Shown here: positions 1 through 13,156 of the stretch, piece after piece
Layout of the letters: each line of letters starts with the position of its first letter
Numbering within the stretch: position 1 is the stretch's first letter
Source: Strongylocentrotus droebachiensis
Lineage: Eukaryota > Echinodermata > Echinoidea > Camarodonta > Strongylocentrotidae
Assembly (NCBI GenBank): GCA_035222895.1
Contig: JAVYIG010000171.1
Span: 233,501 to 297,500 of the forward strand
Direction of reading: 5' to 3'
DNA length: 64,000 bases
Program-made: the position numbers and the translations under genes
The notes under the pieces: generated by a model
The model's input: only the letters and a program-made list of their open reading frames with translations
Database searches by the model: none
What the model was told of the DNA's origin: nothing

Positions 1-1294
1 TTTAACCTTTCCACAACCATATAAAATGTCTCACATGTGCAGTACATTTTACATGTACATGCACAATTTGCACATACACAAGATATAGCATTCGTGAACA
101 TGCAGTATTGACAACAAAACATAGTACATGTTCATGTAGATGTAATGTGCTAAAACTTATTGATGTTGTATTAGGGTAAAGTATGAAGTCAATATTAAAT
201 ATCTATTACCGGTATGTTGTCTTTAACAGTTCCTTTTGAGAAGATTTCCTTCAATCTTAATAAATGAATAAGTAATAACTGTAATATTCACTCATTTATG
301 CGGGAATCAATAGAGCTTTTAGACCAGTTTATCCTACAATCAAATCCAAGTCCTATGAGAAAGTTCAATATAAATTGAGTCAGAACTCAGAAGCACGAAG
401 CTAAGACTATAATATACCCTCAATCTTTTAGAGATCGTTTAACCTCTAGTCAAAAAGTGGGATGTAAGATGCAATATATTACTGTACATACTGTAGCTTT
501 CCTTTGGATAAATTGAGGTGGAATATTATCACTTTGGAATTGATTTCTGCACGTGCTTATTATAATAAGTGATTAACAAAAAAAATGTAATAAAGTGATT
601 ATTTATAGTTCAAGCAGGAAAAACAAATTCCTTGTCTGAAGTTTGAGATAAAATACATTTATACTCATATGAATAATGCAGTTTATTTCTTAGAATATAA
701 AGATTCAATCAAAGCACTACAAAAAGAAGTAATATGTTGTTCAACATAATGTTTCTAAATAGCTTTATAAACAACTAACCCCATCTGTGCCCTACATGTA
801 TATAGTATATTGATAACAACTCCTCATTCAAATGTCTACTTGATGTATGAAAACTCCTAGTCAATTGTTGTTATAGAATATAGTTTCTTGAGTTCTGACA
901 TTTATACAAAATTTATGATTCAATCTTTCAAGAGAGAAGCTTCTTTTGTACATGAAGCTGTGATTCACTGAAATCAACAACAGCATATTTCATTATCAAA
1001 TGTAAAGAAGTTTTTTAATAACTTCTACATATAATCTCATAACGATAAATCATAAGTTTGAATGAAAAAAAAATGTTGGGCCGCATTTTTGAAGCTCTGT
1101 TATATAATTTCCATTTATGAAAGGTATGTATCACTTGTCTTAACAAAATGAAAGTCTGTACTCTGTAGATTAAACACTTTTTCTAATGATGGCAGAGAGC
1201 TTTTTGCATACATTATCAACCTATGGCAATGCAATGTCCTAACTCAGAACATACTTTCACAAACATTGATTTAAGATCAGAAAGTTTTCAAAAA
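1..1294. other. AT-rich intron sequence of the ataxin-7-like gene
   Basis: No coding exon, RNA gene or clear repeat was recognised. Presumed to belong to the intron after exon 3. Confidence 0.5.
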
Positions 1295-2050
1295 TTATCA
1301 AAATTCAAAGCTTGGGAACATTCAAAGTAATGATTATTATCAATTACAAAACGCTTAAATACAGCCCCGGCATAGCACCTGAAGAGCTCTCCGAACGCTG
1401 CCGAGATGTGTGACATCACAGGTTGGGCATGATTTGCTCAAGCAGACGACATCCCATAAAGAATGAACATAATTGCAATGCTATTATTTCTCAAATTATA
1501 ATAAGTTTAGTGTATATAAATGTGATGACATTTCACACCATTCAAAAAGGGATATGAAACCGATTCTGATAACTCAAATATTTTGCTTGTAAATACACAG
1601 GATAAATGAACAATCAAAGAAACCACACTTTCAAATTGAAAATCCCCTGGAATGATAGCATGGAACGCCAAACAAACTGCGGTGTATGCAGCTGAAAACA
1701 CAGTGGTGTCTTTATTTTGTTTACAAGTGACGGATTCCTTTATTTTTTCATTGCTGCATTTTAATCAAAATAATACCATCCGCGGAGTGAGGCAATAGAT
1801 TAAACATTTAGCCTGACGGTAGTAAAGTAAGAGAATTAACTGAAGAGAAGATGACAAAACAGGCACTGAAAATGTGTGAGATGTCATGGGACATCGTCTG
1901 CTTGTGCAAATCATGCCCAACCTGTGATGTCACACATCTCAGCAGCATTCGGAGAGCTCTTCAGGTGCTATGCCGAGGCTGTTTTTAAGCGTTTTGTAAT
2001 CGATAATAATCATTACTTTGAATGTTTCCAAGCATTGAACTTTGATAAAA
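1295..2050. mobile_element. Element with long (~165 bp) inverted arms in an ataxin-7 intron
   Basis: The arm at about 1295-1455 is the imperfect reverse complement of the arm at about 1880-2048 (shared blocks GCACCTGAAGAGCTCTCCGA and GACATCACAGGTTGGGCATG). About 420 bp of AT-rich sequence lies between them. The open frame at 1876-2208 is just one arm and is not a gene. Probably a foldback or MITE-like DNA element. Confidence 0.6.
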
Positions 2051-5000
2051 CTGTCCAATCAGAGTTTCACCTTGCAATAATGAAAAAAAAGTTAGTTTTT
2101 AAAATCTTCGCACAGCTACAATGTACTTTAACTATCCGAATACAAAGAAAACCTGTAACTTTTTATAAGCTTTCTTATTTCAGATCACAGAGTCTTAGGC
2201 TACAATAAATGATCTCACAATAACTGAACAACAGGTCCTTCAAATCCATCAGAATGAAAAAAGAAATAAAGCCATCCAACAAAGCTCTAATAGCAATCGA
2301 GCTGGACCAGTATTATTTTATCATGACCATAATTGTTTACAAAGTAAGGTATCATGGCAAGAAATGGTACATGTATGTACATTACCAACAGCTGAGCAAT
2401 TTCCCCTGACCTCCCATACACAGAGCAAAACCAAAACACTACAAGAATCAAAGATGGGGATTACCCCCCAATATCGCAACTCACCGACAAATCCATCTCA
2501 AATTGATCAAATTTTCCATGGGATTAAATTCCAACCGTAAAAGCGATGTCTCTAATTAACATTCAATGAGTTTCCGTGAAATTATGGATATGTTGGTGGT
2601 ATGTTTACAAAGTGATTGTCAGAGATCTAGATTGTGGAACCATGCACGCACAGGGCAGGTGGAACACATACATGTCCAATACAAACGTATAATGTGTATA
2701 CTTGAGTGTGCGAGCAACGTCCAAGTTGTGTCTGTGTGTCTGTGTGTGTGACAATATGCATGCCTGCCTGGGCTTTTTTTCCTTCTTCTCTCTGTCTCCG
2801 TTTCTTGTGTTGTGGTTATCATTGTCATTTGTGTATTGGGGGTTAGGAAAGTAATAGCATAGAGTTTGACTCGGGATTGCCCATGTCATCATCATGTCTA
2901 GTTGAACGTAATGTTTGGGTGCATGATCGGTGTCAGTCTGTTGGTTGGCAAGGGTATCCCTAATTGTGTTTAGAGAGTCGGTGCTTGACACAATTTCTCT
3001 AACATCCACATGGGTGCACAATATCACATATGGCTAGTAACTACAAGCATAATTCAATTGTATACACTTTGGTTAAATTAATTCATGTTTATATTCAATG
3101 GCCACATCAGTATCCTAATAAAAAGGATATCATCTTGAAGATAAAATATGCATGTTTCAACACATCTCCAGGTTATCTACCAGGATGGGGGGTTGGGGGT
3201 TGGAGGGATGGGGGATGGGGATGGGGGTTGGGGGGTTGGGGGGTTGGGGGGTTGGGGGGTTGGAGGAGGGGGGTCGGAGGAGGGGGGTTTGAGGAGGGGG
3301 GGGGGGGGTGGAGGGGAATTTGAGGGCGGTTTGAGGGCGGGAGGACTTATCCAAGAAAAAAAAGACCTACATGTACTTGTCCCGGTTTGTGAAACTAATT
3401 ACTCCCAAAATCCATCTCTTTTCAAACACATTTCAATTATGAGTCTGCATTTATGTTAATGAATTTAGACCCTTATAAGGTCAATGAATACATTTCGCAA
3501 TTCACATCATATAAAATCAAGTGCAAATAAACCAAAATGACATCAAACACATCTTGGGCCATTTCAGACTTCATAAAATACAAATCATCAATTACAGTAT
3601 GACTATGAGCCCTCTAATCAACAGAGACAATAAACCTCTAATCTTACAGTATTGGTCCTAATTGCCACTAACTTGCAGAAATTTACATACCGGTAATTGA
3701 AAATTGAGGTAATACACGTTGTGACGATCCAATAGATGTTTCAAGTTTTAGGGCATGTAACGCAAGACATTAAAATTGATTGCATACTTAGTGGTGAACT
3801 TGTCCTTTCTCTTTCAATCATTGAATCAAGTTGTTACTTCACCATATCTATTGTAATTACTTACTTTGCATGGCTATAATGTGGTTTATTTTTTTACATG
3901 TTTTACAGGAATATTGATTTACATTGTTAGTCCTACATATTACTTCTTGATCAATAATCGGCTTATATCCTAGTCCAATCAATGTGGGCCCTGTTTAAAA
4001 AAAACTAATTGTGAACTTTAACAAGTAATTAAGTAAAACAAAACATGACATTACAATGAAAGATCTGCTTAATATTGACCCATCGCCTGCTTGAACCTGG
4101 TGACCCCTATGTAAACCCTTTGGCAATGAGATAATTCAGTAGTCAGCAGGATAAGTCAGTTAAAAAGAACAAATATGGTAAAGAGTCAGAGTAGACACTA
4201 GAGTAGACAAACATCAACATTATGGTATTAACTTTGTTGCGAATGATGGAATCTTCGTTCATATTGAATATGTGCTGTTTGTTTACTAATTCTCCCTATC
4301 TTCCTAATTGATTACAATTACATAGCCCCTATTCCTAAGACTTACGACAGATTTCATGTATGTACCGGTACCTGCATGTTTACCTTGTGTGAAAACCCCA
4401 GTTACAATTTATCCCACCTGCAGCTCATGTAGGAAAACTGAGCATTTATACCATAATATCAATTTAATAGAGAAAGTTCATAAAATATAACCTCACTCTA
4501 ATTCCTCTCAAGCTGACAGACTAATGGATTGAAGAACCTCTTTTCATGGCTAATAGCAGCTGTCTTGAGATCCTGCATGACTACATTTAGCTCACCGTAC
4601 TAAATATAGCGTCCATGTGATAGACAAGTCAATTTTTTTGTAGGTCACGGTCTTGGAAAATGCGATTACCACATCAATAAAAACGGGTCTTGATGTAGAG
4701 TATCTGTTTTATTTTCCAGACTAGATTCAGTTCAATGATAATATCTAGAAGGCAGCAAGCTATCAATTACTTGATGTTTGAAATATGAGATCATTAAGTC
4801 TATGCGAATCTCAAATTGGCAGTTTGGTCAGTGGATTGCGACATAGTCACGGATAACCCCCCAGTAGTGTACAAAAATATTTCAGTTTCTCTCCTAAGTG
4901 CCCTTCTCTCTTAGGGCACTCCTCCAAATATTTTATTGATAGCAATTATGATAGGTCCTCTAAAGAGAATAGACCCTCCAGAGTCGTACATTTTAGAAAA

Positions 5001-6004
5001 ATTAAAATTTTAGTTGTTTGGAGTGTTGGAACAAATGGGAAAATAGCCCAGCACAATATCACAGAGAAGTTACCAATTCAGCCAATTAATAAAGAGCCCA
5101 TACCTATCTAGTGATTACAACTTTCAAAGATTCATGTTAATTTTTCATTTCATGGCCATTTCATTCAAACTTTCACTAGTTTACTTCTTTGATTTTTCTG
5201 CTTTCCTCTAGAGTAGCTTGCCATCACGACTGGATTTCAATAACAAAAGAAAGCTTAATAAAGTAGAAAAAATAATCTTCTAGATTAAAAATCTCTACAA
5301 GAATGAACATAAGGAGGAATTGGTGAAGGCTTGATGTGAGAAATTGAATCATTGTAGTGATAACATTTCCGACACTCCATACTGTGAGATGGTGTGCTGA
5401 TAGAAAGTGATTTGCTCTGCTAACCTTTCTTGAAATCCCAAAGGCGGGTTAGGTGAGTAACGTATGGTGAGCTATCAAGCAACTTACCCGTGAATCATCC
5501 AGCTATTAATACACTGCCTCTATCAAATCTAACAGTTTGAGATAAGATCACACACAATCAGTGACATGTGGCCCATTTCATCAACTTGCCAAAACAATCA
5601 ATCGCAAGATTGTCACAACATTGAGTCAAAATAATGTTAAATGGAAGCTACGGTACACTCATAAACGCATGACTTGGAATTGATTCCATGTGCATCTACA
5701 TGTATATTTAGCTGCTCAGTGTTCAGTATTACATGTGTGTAGAAAACACCCAAACCCTCAGTGAGTCTTCAAGATGTAGGTCATTAAATTTCAACCCTAT
5801 TTCTCACCTAAATGTAGAAGAAAGGAACACAATCACAAAGACTTAATATAAAACGGACCTTAGGTAAAGTCCTAGTCCTTCACTTTTTAAAAATTACAAT
5901 ATATATTACACAATCTACCATGATCTCTAGATGGGATATACACATACAATAGGTTATTGAAATTGCCCTTGATTTTTTTCTTCTTGAGAGTCTTTGTGAT
6001 CTTG
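2051..6004. other. Intron sequence, mostly unique and AT-rich
   Basis: Apart from the G-rich tract at 3187-3345 and a (TG)-rich patch near 2728-2750, no feature was recognised. No splice-bounded exon with ataxin-7 similarity was found. Confidence 0.5.
3187..3345 (+). repeat. G-rich minisatellite (GGTTGGGGGG units)
   Basis: About 150 bp of plus-strand G runs separated by TT or A, e.g. repeated GGGGGGTTGGGGGGTT. It can form G-quadruplexes. The glycine/tryptophan- and proline-rich open frames over it are low-complexity artefacts. Confidence 0.85.
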
Positions 6005-6412
6005 TTAAAGGTAAAGACCAGTTTTGGAAACGCCCCTCTCACAAAAAATGAAATGGAAGCTCTTATTACCGATCATGTGAAAGAATACTTTTTGACTAAT
6101 ACGTGATCATACAAATTTTGCTGAGAAACTGCATACTCATTGATATATTTGGTAAATTATTTTATCTATTTGGACGTGATAGATAAAGCGCACGTGTCGC
6201 GCATGTGTGGGGGTAATCCCATATACATCTTTCTGTGTACAGTGTTTGTAACTTTATCAAGACTGGGCCAAATTTCTTATCATTTTGATGATTCCAGAAC
6301 CTTGCAGTACACACCAATACTAATATGCTAGATGATCAACCTTTTCTGATCGATTCCACAACGTTTCTTTCACAAGGCAATATTATTATGACCATAACTG
6401 GTCTTACTTTTT
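6005..6412 (+). mobile_element. TTAA-flanked MITE, copy 1
   Basis: About 400 bp bounded by TTAAAGGTAAAGACCAG and its inverted partner (ACTGGTCTTA...). The same sequence recurs inverted at 44197-44594, direct at 56518-56911 and partly at 58953-59170. Open frames at 6140-6636 fall inside it and its flank and are not genes. Confidence 0.75.
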
Positions 6413-9400
6413 TTACCAGTAAATCATTTGATACCAAGATGGACAGCCGTTGCAAACTGCAAAAGTATGTCTCTAGAGGTAATGCAGATCCTGTACTTAA
6501 CCATGACAGAGCTTACCTACCGGTATGTCAAGGTTTTTCAAAATCATTGCATTATATTCATGGTTTAATTAGCATGTTATCCACATTACAGAATTCATGT
6601 CTGGTAGTGAAGGTGAAAGCATCGTATCACAATTGAAGTAGTGACATTTATAAATGAGTCATGAATGACAAGCGATGTGGTCATTGTATGCCATTACCCA
6701 TTATTAAGTAATTTGATGAGTAATAGGGCACTATACTGTTTGATATTGCCCATTAATTCCATTCGCTTATGTATTGTTATATATACATGAAGGCGAGTAC
6801 CTACATGTATTTAAAAACTGTACTTGAGCTGACAAACAGCAATACTACTAGATATTCGCAACCACTGGCAACTGTTTTCAAATTTTAAGAGCCTATTTAT
6901 GAGAGCAGCATACTAACTGTCAAATAAAAGTCATATCAATTTTACGGCAAGTATAGAATAAAAAAAGAGGCCAGTAGATGGATAGGCATATTACAATTGT
7001 ATGTCAAAGCTTCTCTATACTAATTTTGTTGGGTATAATAACATACATGTAACTGATGAAAAGCAAAGATTTGTTATTTAATTACTCTGTGTATAGATTT
7101 ACTGGATACAATCATTGATAAAATAGAAACAACTATTTTTTTCAATTATAAGGGTGAATCTATATATTTGAGTAATTGTTGCAGACTTTAATGCTTGTGA
7201 GGTACATTTTCTGGCCATGAAAGGTGTCAATGATAAATCACTTTCAGATAGCTAAATTGCTTCGTGAATCATTAGATGCACTACTATGTGGACATGATGC
7301 ATGCCTGCCAACAATTGAAAATGAGAATTAGGAATTTTTAGCACGATATGCCTTCGAAAATAAGAAATCGCACTTGCAGCGGCAGTGTAACTTGCAATAC
7401 GCAGTAAATCTGTACCAAGAAGTGAAAACAAATTCGCTGCTCGATCATGCAGCCATTCAACGCACACAATACGTGAACTCTCAAATCATGGCACATGATA
7501 AAACAAGCTTAAATACATTCTATAGGCCTAGAAATAGGGGAAGAATTTCCAAAGATATACAGGTATTTAGACATGTTGGTTGTTATTTATATAACCTTTC
7601 TAAAGCAAAGTTTGCCGTACCCGTCGTCAATGGAAATACCCAATACCAATGCTTTACAGAACATGAACATGCATCACGTTTGGCTTCATATATTTCTTGT
7701 ATGTTGACAGTCAGGCAAGAAATATTGTCATAATTTGAAAGTATCAAAATATACATAATTTCGAACTCCAATTTTTGTTTTGAACCACCAAAACCTGCTT
7801 TAAAGGAGTTTTTCTTATCTTGAAATCATCCTATACAAGCGTCATGTTAACCCACACATGCTTACATGCACTGTGGCATATTAATACTGTATTCTGAGTT
7901 TACAATATACATTCTAAATGACCTTCAGGTTCAGGGAAAATCTTGTGCTGTGAGAGTGCCAATTACTGCCAACACGGGAATTCCCCATATCTGTACTTCT
8001 ATAGCACTTGGTGTTTTAATTGCACAAACAAATTAAATCGGTGAATTAAAGGTCAAAGTATGTGGAACAAATTTACTGGCAAACATGTACGGTACACTGT
8101 ATTGTACACTTGATTCACAATTTATTTTGAATAGCATGATGCTACATGTATTGACAATCAGAGTATATGGCCCTCATTTGTGCCCTACAATAGAACAATG
8201 CTATATCCTTGTATGAATTATTCTCATCAATACCCTTCTTATCCATAATAAAAGAAGCCAAGACTAAAATTCATGTTTCAGTAGCATTTATCAAAAATTG
8301 ACAGTATCTCAGTCTCATTATATTCATTATGAAAGCATTTACCAGTCTATCAATGTGTTCACACAGAAAAAATGTTGTTGGGACTGTAAAATTTTGTCAA
8401 AAATTCCTGCTGAGAAAGGGATTATATCAACCTGTCTGGGGTGTTCAGAACATTCTTTGCATTATAAGCACGAGATGTGTTGTCTTTTTTTCCACTTCTT
8501 CTAAATCATGCAGGAAGATAGATAAAGGGCACGAAGCATATTTGGTTTCATACGGCAGACAGCCTGACAGGCAGCTGGGTATGGGTGGTGTAAAAAAAGA
8601 AAAACCCACTCATACTTAAAACTGCCTCTTCATCTTGCCACTTGTCATATCTTATTTCTATTATCTCAATAGAATTTCCCAATAGATACACAAATCATCA
8701 ATTTCTGTTTTACAAGAGCAGCACTTGAAGTGTCACTGATCTCTCTTTGTTAGTAATTCTCAGAAGTTTTAAATTAATTTCTTTGATGGTACATTGTATA
8801 TAGTTCTGTATATTTGTACATTTGTATGTTCCATGACTTACAATGTAATGATGACTTTATAATGAGTTTCTGATGAATTCATTGAAATAACATTAACATT
8901 GAGTATGTATTTAAGAACTAAATCAAGACAGTAATAACAGTTTAAAATAGAAAGTCTTATGATCTGTTAGATATGATAATTTGATCATCTAATATTATCT
9001 TAAATAATGCTTTCCTGAAGATATGACAGGTGCATGAAGGTTTAGAAACAAAATAATCCTTCAGAGTAATCACAAAGACTTTCCAGAGATCAACTCAAGG
9101 GCAATTTCAATAATACCTTGGTGAGTTGCTGATAGAAATCATGTTCTGAATATCTGATATGAAACTGTCATGCTCGCAAATTCAAACAGGTGATATGCAA
9201 TGTTATTGAAATTGCCTGATCATATTCTTCACTACGGTAATCTAGTGATTGTCTACAGACTAATTGTACCTCTCATCATCCATCAAATCTGCCGGGTATT
9301 TCATTATTATTATTATCATCATTAACCTAATACCTAGAGATCCACTCTTTGCTTACACTGAAAAGGTGTGCTTCTGTAAGCAATTACAACTGAGCATTCA

Positions 9401-10476
9401 AAGGTGCTTACACACATTTGATAATGCGGGACTATATCGTCTGTTTGGAGCCAGATGGGCATTAAAAAAAACAAAAAAACAATAATAATAATAATTTCAT
9501 TCCTTTTTTCTAAGGGGGATTTCTTTGGATGTCTATACTAACAGCATGATTGCATATAAATGCTTTACAGAGCTTTTTATTATTAAAGAACAAATCATTT
9601 ACTGCCACTGTCATTTCAATTAAGCGCTAATACAATCTATATTAAATAAATAAATAATCATCAAGCCTATTTGCAGTACATCAATATGACTGACCCACAG
9701 GTGCCCATACAATGATGGAATAATCTATGTATGTGTATGATTGCAGGGCCCTCAGGGAGAACAGTATGAATACTGATGAGGCTACCCTGGGTAAACAAGA
9801 CCTGTTATTATTATTATTATTATTATATTTTAATGGAACCTGTTTAAATTTTAGAGCTGGTTCATCAAGCAGCCATCCAATTTTTTCTCATATTTTATTT
9901 GGTGTTCTAGGCTCAGCAATGACTTTAATAGCAGTAACTGATTTGTTTGTAGTTGTGCCAGTAGCTTCCACATAGAGTGATTTTGGTACCAAATCTCAAG
10001 AGAAAGGGACTCTTGAATATCAATGGGCACTTTAATGGAATCCTGGACACGCACATGCATATATTCCAAGTCATTGTGTCACTGCCGTGTTCCGGTGACA
10101 GTCTTACTGTCCAGTAACAGACAGTGGACCAGAGATCTATGCCCAGAGCTGCCAACCTTGTACGACCCAAAAAAAGAACCATGATGGCAAAAAAAAAGGG
10201 TTTCCTTAAAACGAAACTTACAACCACGCGCGACAAACTTTCAATGGAGAAATGTCCATTCCTCATGCTGTTTTGTTTCCATATTAGGACCTATAGTTTA
10301 TTTACAAGTAGGTATTTTGTTGTTGATATTTTTGTATCATCGGCGTCTCTTTCTTTTTGAGAATATTTTTCTCTTCCAGTATGTTTTAACCTTAGTTTTC
10401 TATTGACTTTGTGATCCAAATAACATTTTAGGGCAGTTGTTTGAACTGCGGTATGTAAAAATAAAATAAAAAAATA
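6413..10476. other. Intron sequence without recognised genes
   Basis: AT-rich, with ATT microsatellites near 9304-9325, 9481-9495 and 9800-9825. No exon was recognised. Confidence 0.5.
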
Positions 10477-11430
10477 AACTAGATGGAATTAGACTGCGCG
10501 CAGTCGAAAATGATGCCTCCGTCATAGAGCAATTTTACCAACCAAAACAGAAGAAATTTTTCAAATTCAAGTTCATTTGTAATCCATTAACAGGTTCTCA
10601 AAATATCGTGATTACAAGCTATTTTTGCATACATAATGAGCCATGACCTTTGACCTCATGACCCAAGAATCTACTCGGTTCATTGGCTCTGCAAGATACA
10701 TACATGATCTAAGTTTGGCAGGAATCCATCAATCTGTTCTAATGATAATGCGATCACAAGCCATTTTTGCATACATAATGAGCCACGTGACCTTTGACCT
10801 CATGACCCCAAAATCTAATCAGTTCATCGGCTCTGCAAGTAACATACATGACCAAAGTTTGGCAGGAATCCATCAATCTGTTCTTGAGATAACGTGATCA
10901 CGAGCTGTTTTTTCCATATATAATGAGCCCTGTGACCTTTGACCTTTGACCTCGTGACCCCAAACTCTAATCAGTTCATTGGCTCTGCAAGATAAATACA
11001 TGACCAAAGTTTGGCAGGAATCCATCAATCTGTTCTTCAGATAACGCGATCACGAGCCGTTTATGCTTACATAATGAGCCCTGTGACCTTTGACCTTTGA
11101 CCTCGTGACCCCAAAATCTAATCAGTTCATCGGCTCTGCAAAATAAATACATGACTAAAGTTTGGCAGGGATCCATCGATCGGTTCTTCAGATAACGCGA
11201 TCACGAGCTGTTTTTGTATACATAATGAGCCCTGTGACCTTTGACCTTTGACCTCGTGACCCCAAAATCTAATCAGTTCATCGGCTCTGCAAGATACATA
11301 CATGACCAAAGTTTGGCAGGAATCCAGCAATCGGTTCTTCAGATAACGCGATCACGAGAACGGGACGTACGGACGGACGGACAACCCGAAAACATAATGC
11401 CTCCGGCTACTTCGTAACGGAGGCATAAAA
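10477..11430 (+). mobile_element. Dispersed element with ~150-bp tandem units carrying DR1 sites, copy 1
   Basis: Begins AACTAGATGG and ends with the hairpin ATGCCTCCG...CGGAGGCAT. Inside are about five units of ~150 bp, each with CATAATGAGCC, TGACCTTTGACCT, TCAGTTCAT.GGCTCTGCAA and GTTTGGCAGGAATCC, followed by a GGACGGACGGAC run. Related copies lie at 48587-49203 and, as an end fragment, 43280-43526. No transposase reading frame. Confidence 0.75.
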
Positions 11431-11611
11431 AATAATAATAAAACTATAACAATTATTTTTGAAAACATATTTTATGAAGAAAAAACATACTACCGTAATT
11501 TGGAGGAAAAAACGGAATGGTTGGCAGCTCTGCTTGTTAAAAAAAAAAAATTATTTTTAAAAGTGTGTGTGTGTGTGTATTGGGTTTTTACAGACATGTA
11601 TCAATCAGATA

Positions 11612-11770
11612 TTATTTACGTCTGGGGACCGACCTTCAAACATCACCATCCGAAAGACGTGACTCAGTTTTGAACCTGCGTCCTCGCCTGAATCAGTTTG
11701 TAACTTCCACTGTTAGCTGGATTACAGGCGCACGCCACAATGCCTTGTCGCAAAATGATCATGCATAGTC
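11612..11770. repeat. Short interspersed repeat-like fragment
   Basis: GC-richer stretch with TTTTGAACCTGCGTCC, similar in style to tRNA-derived repeat sequence. A (TG)n run precedes it at 11563-11580. Assignment is tentative. Confidence 0.3.
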
Positions 11771-12397
11771 TTAAAGCAAGCAAACAATTAGTTTCTTTCT
11801 TCTTCAGCAAATAAAATCTGTTTTCCTACAGATGTGCTGTTTATCCTGAAAATATATCTCATCCACTGTGAGGCACTCAATACTTACCATCATCATATTC
11901 TTCCACCTGCCTTGTACCTTCTTGATGGTATCTTATTGAACATCTTGTAGATGATCTCCATGGTAATCGTACTCTTACTTCGGTTCATTGGTGCAGCAAA
12001 AACCATTCAAAGACATCAAATTTGGGCTAAACAACTCAATCAATTTTACATGGGGTCTTTTCCAGCAGTTTATAATCTAACTCGACCATGATGAGGATCA
12101 CTGGTTAGATTAATCACAATGATGTTAATTTCATCCATTTCACCATTATTTAACTTAAAAGTGGAATTATGAATACTACAACATCCTGCCATAAAGGTGG
12201 CTTTAATACAGGCATAAAAAGAAAGAGAGGGATTAATGAAAGTTTGAAGAAAATGTGATAAAGGATAATAAGTTTGGAGCTTTTTAAGTTGTAAAATCAG
12301 AAACACATTTTTTAGCAACTGTGATATATGAGCAGCTCTTTGTTTGTCTTCTATCAAATAATTTCCACTTTGTCTTTCTTGTTCTGTCATCATACCA
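11771..12397. other. Intron sequence, nothing recognised
   Basis: AT-rich. No exon, RNA or repeat assigned. Confidence 0.45.
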
Positions 12398-12700
12398 GGG
12401 GGGGGGGGGGGGTGTTTCACAAAGACTAAGATCAACTTTAAGTTGGACTTAACTATGTCAGGCCATTTATGCCACTGGTTGCTCTCACCATTGGTCTCTC
12501 AATTATGATCTTTAGATAATATTTTGTCCTTCAATAATGAACTATCAAACGAAGGTAAATTCTGAAGATTTGTGACCACAGTTTGTAAGTCCCTTGATAA
12601 ACCAATACCAGGAAATGGTGAGAGAAAAGAGTAGCATGAACGACCCGCCATAGTTTAGTCCAACTTAAAGTCGATCTTAGTCTTTGTGAAACACTCTCCT
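12398..12700. mobile_element. TTTCACAAAG-type MITE, ~300 bp
   Basis: Terminal inverted repeats: GTGTTTCACAAAGACTAAGA at the left and its reverse complement (TCTTAGTCTTTGTGAAACAC) at the right. A related ~310-bp element lies at 53661-53970. Confidence 0.75.
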
Positions 12701-13051
12701 GATCCATAAATATAGTATTGGACACATTTCTACACACTCCTCCACACAATAGATCTATTCCTTTACCACTAGCCAAGAAGTGGGATTATCTGTTATAATT
12801 CTCAGCTCAAAATAAATGGAGCACTGCTTGCAAGGGAAATTAAAGTGCTTATTTGTATTTGATGAAATACACATACAACTTTAAAAATTCATAAAAAAAA
12901 AATTCTCAAACTTTCACTGATCTGTTCCTTTCATTAAAACCAACTCGATATCTGGTTGAATCCCCCTGTATTAAAGATAATTCAGCTGAAGCTTAGAAAA
13001 GAAACTTATTAGAACTAAGTTTATATAGAATGGCAGTATAGCAGTACTTAC

Positions 13052-13156
13052 CTATATGCCTCTGTAATGCCTGAGGTTTGACCACTTTTTTACACTGCTC
13101 ACACACCACCAGGTAGAACTCATCCCTTGCTGGACAAAGCCCAAACATTGGAGAAT
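13052..13156 (-). CDS. ATXN7: Ataxin-7-like coding exon 3 (first zinc finger, partial)
   Basis: One hundred and five bases with acceptor ttctag and donor ATAG|gtaagtac. It encodes D-S-P-M-F-G-L-C-P-A then C-E-Q-C-K-K-V-V-K-P-Q-A-L-Q-R-H-I. The C-x2-C pair and first His of the zinc finger are present. The second His should be in the next exon, which was not found between 1 and 13051 and must lie left of the window. Confidence 0.9.
   Translation of the reverse strand: MLQCLGFVQQGMSSTWWCVSSVKKWSNLRHYRGI

Noticed and set aside
1876..2208. 110-codon open frame on the plus strand
   Set aside because: It lies on one arm of the inverted repeat at 1295-2050 and has no protein similarity.
3030..3459. 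Glycine/tryptophan-rich and proline-rich open frames
   Set aside because: Products of the G-rich minisatellite.
6140..6636. Two open frames on the plus strand
   Set aside because: They fall on a dispersed MITE and its flank; the same frames recur with the other copies.
10643..11330. Several short open frames repeating I-H-D-Q-S-L-A-G-I-H-Q and similar
   Set aside because: They follow the ~150-bp repeat units and are not conserved as protein.
10477..11430. Helitron identity, because of the terminal hairpin
   Set aside because: No CTRR end follows the hairpin and no clear TC start is seen, so the class is left open.
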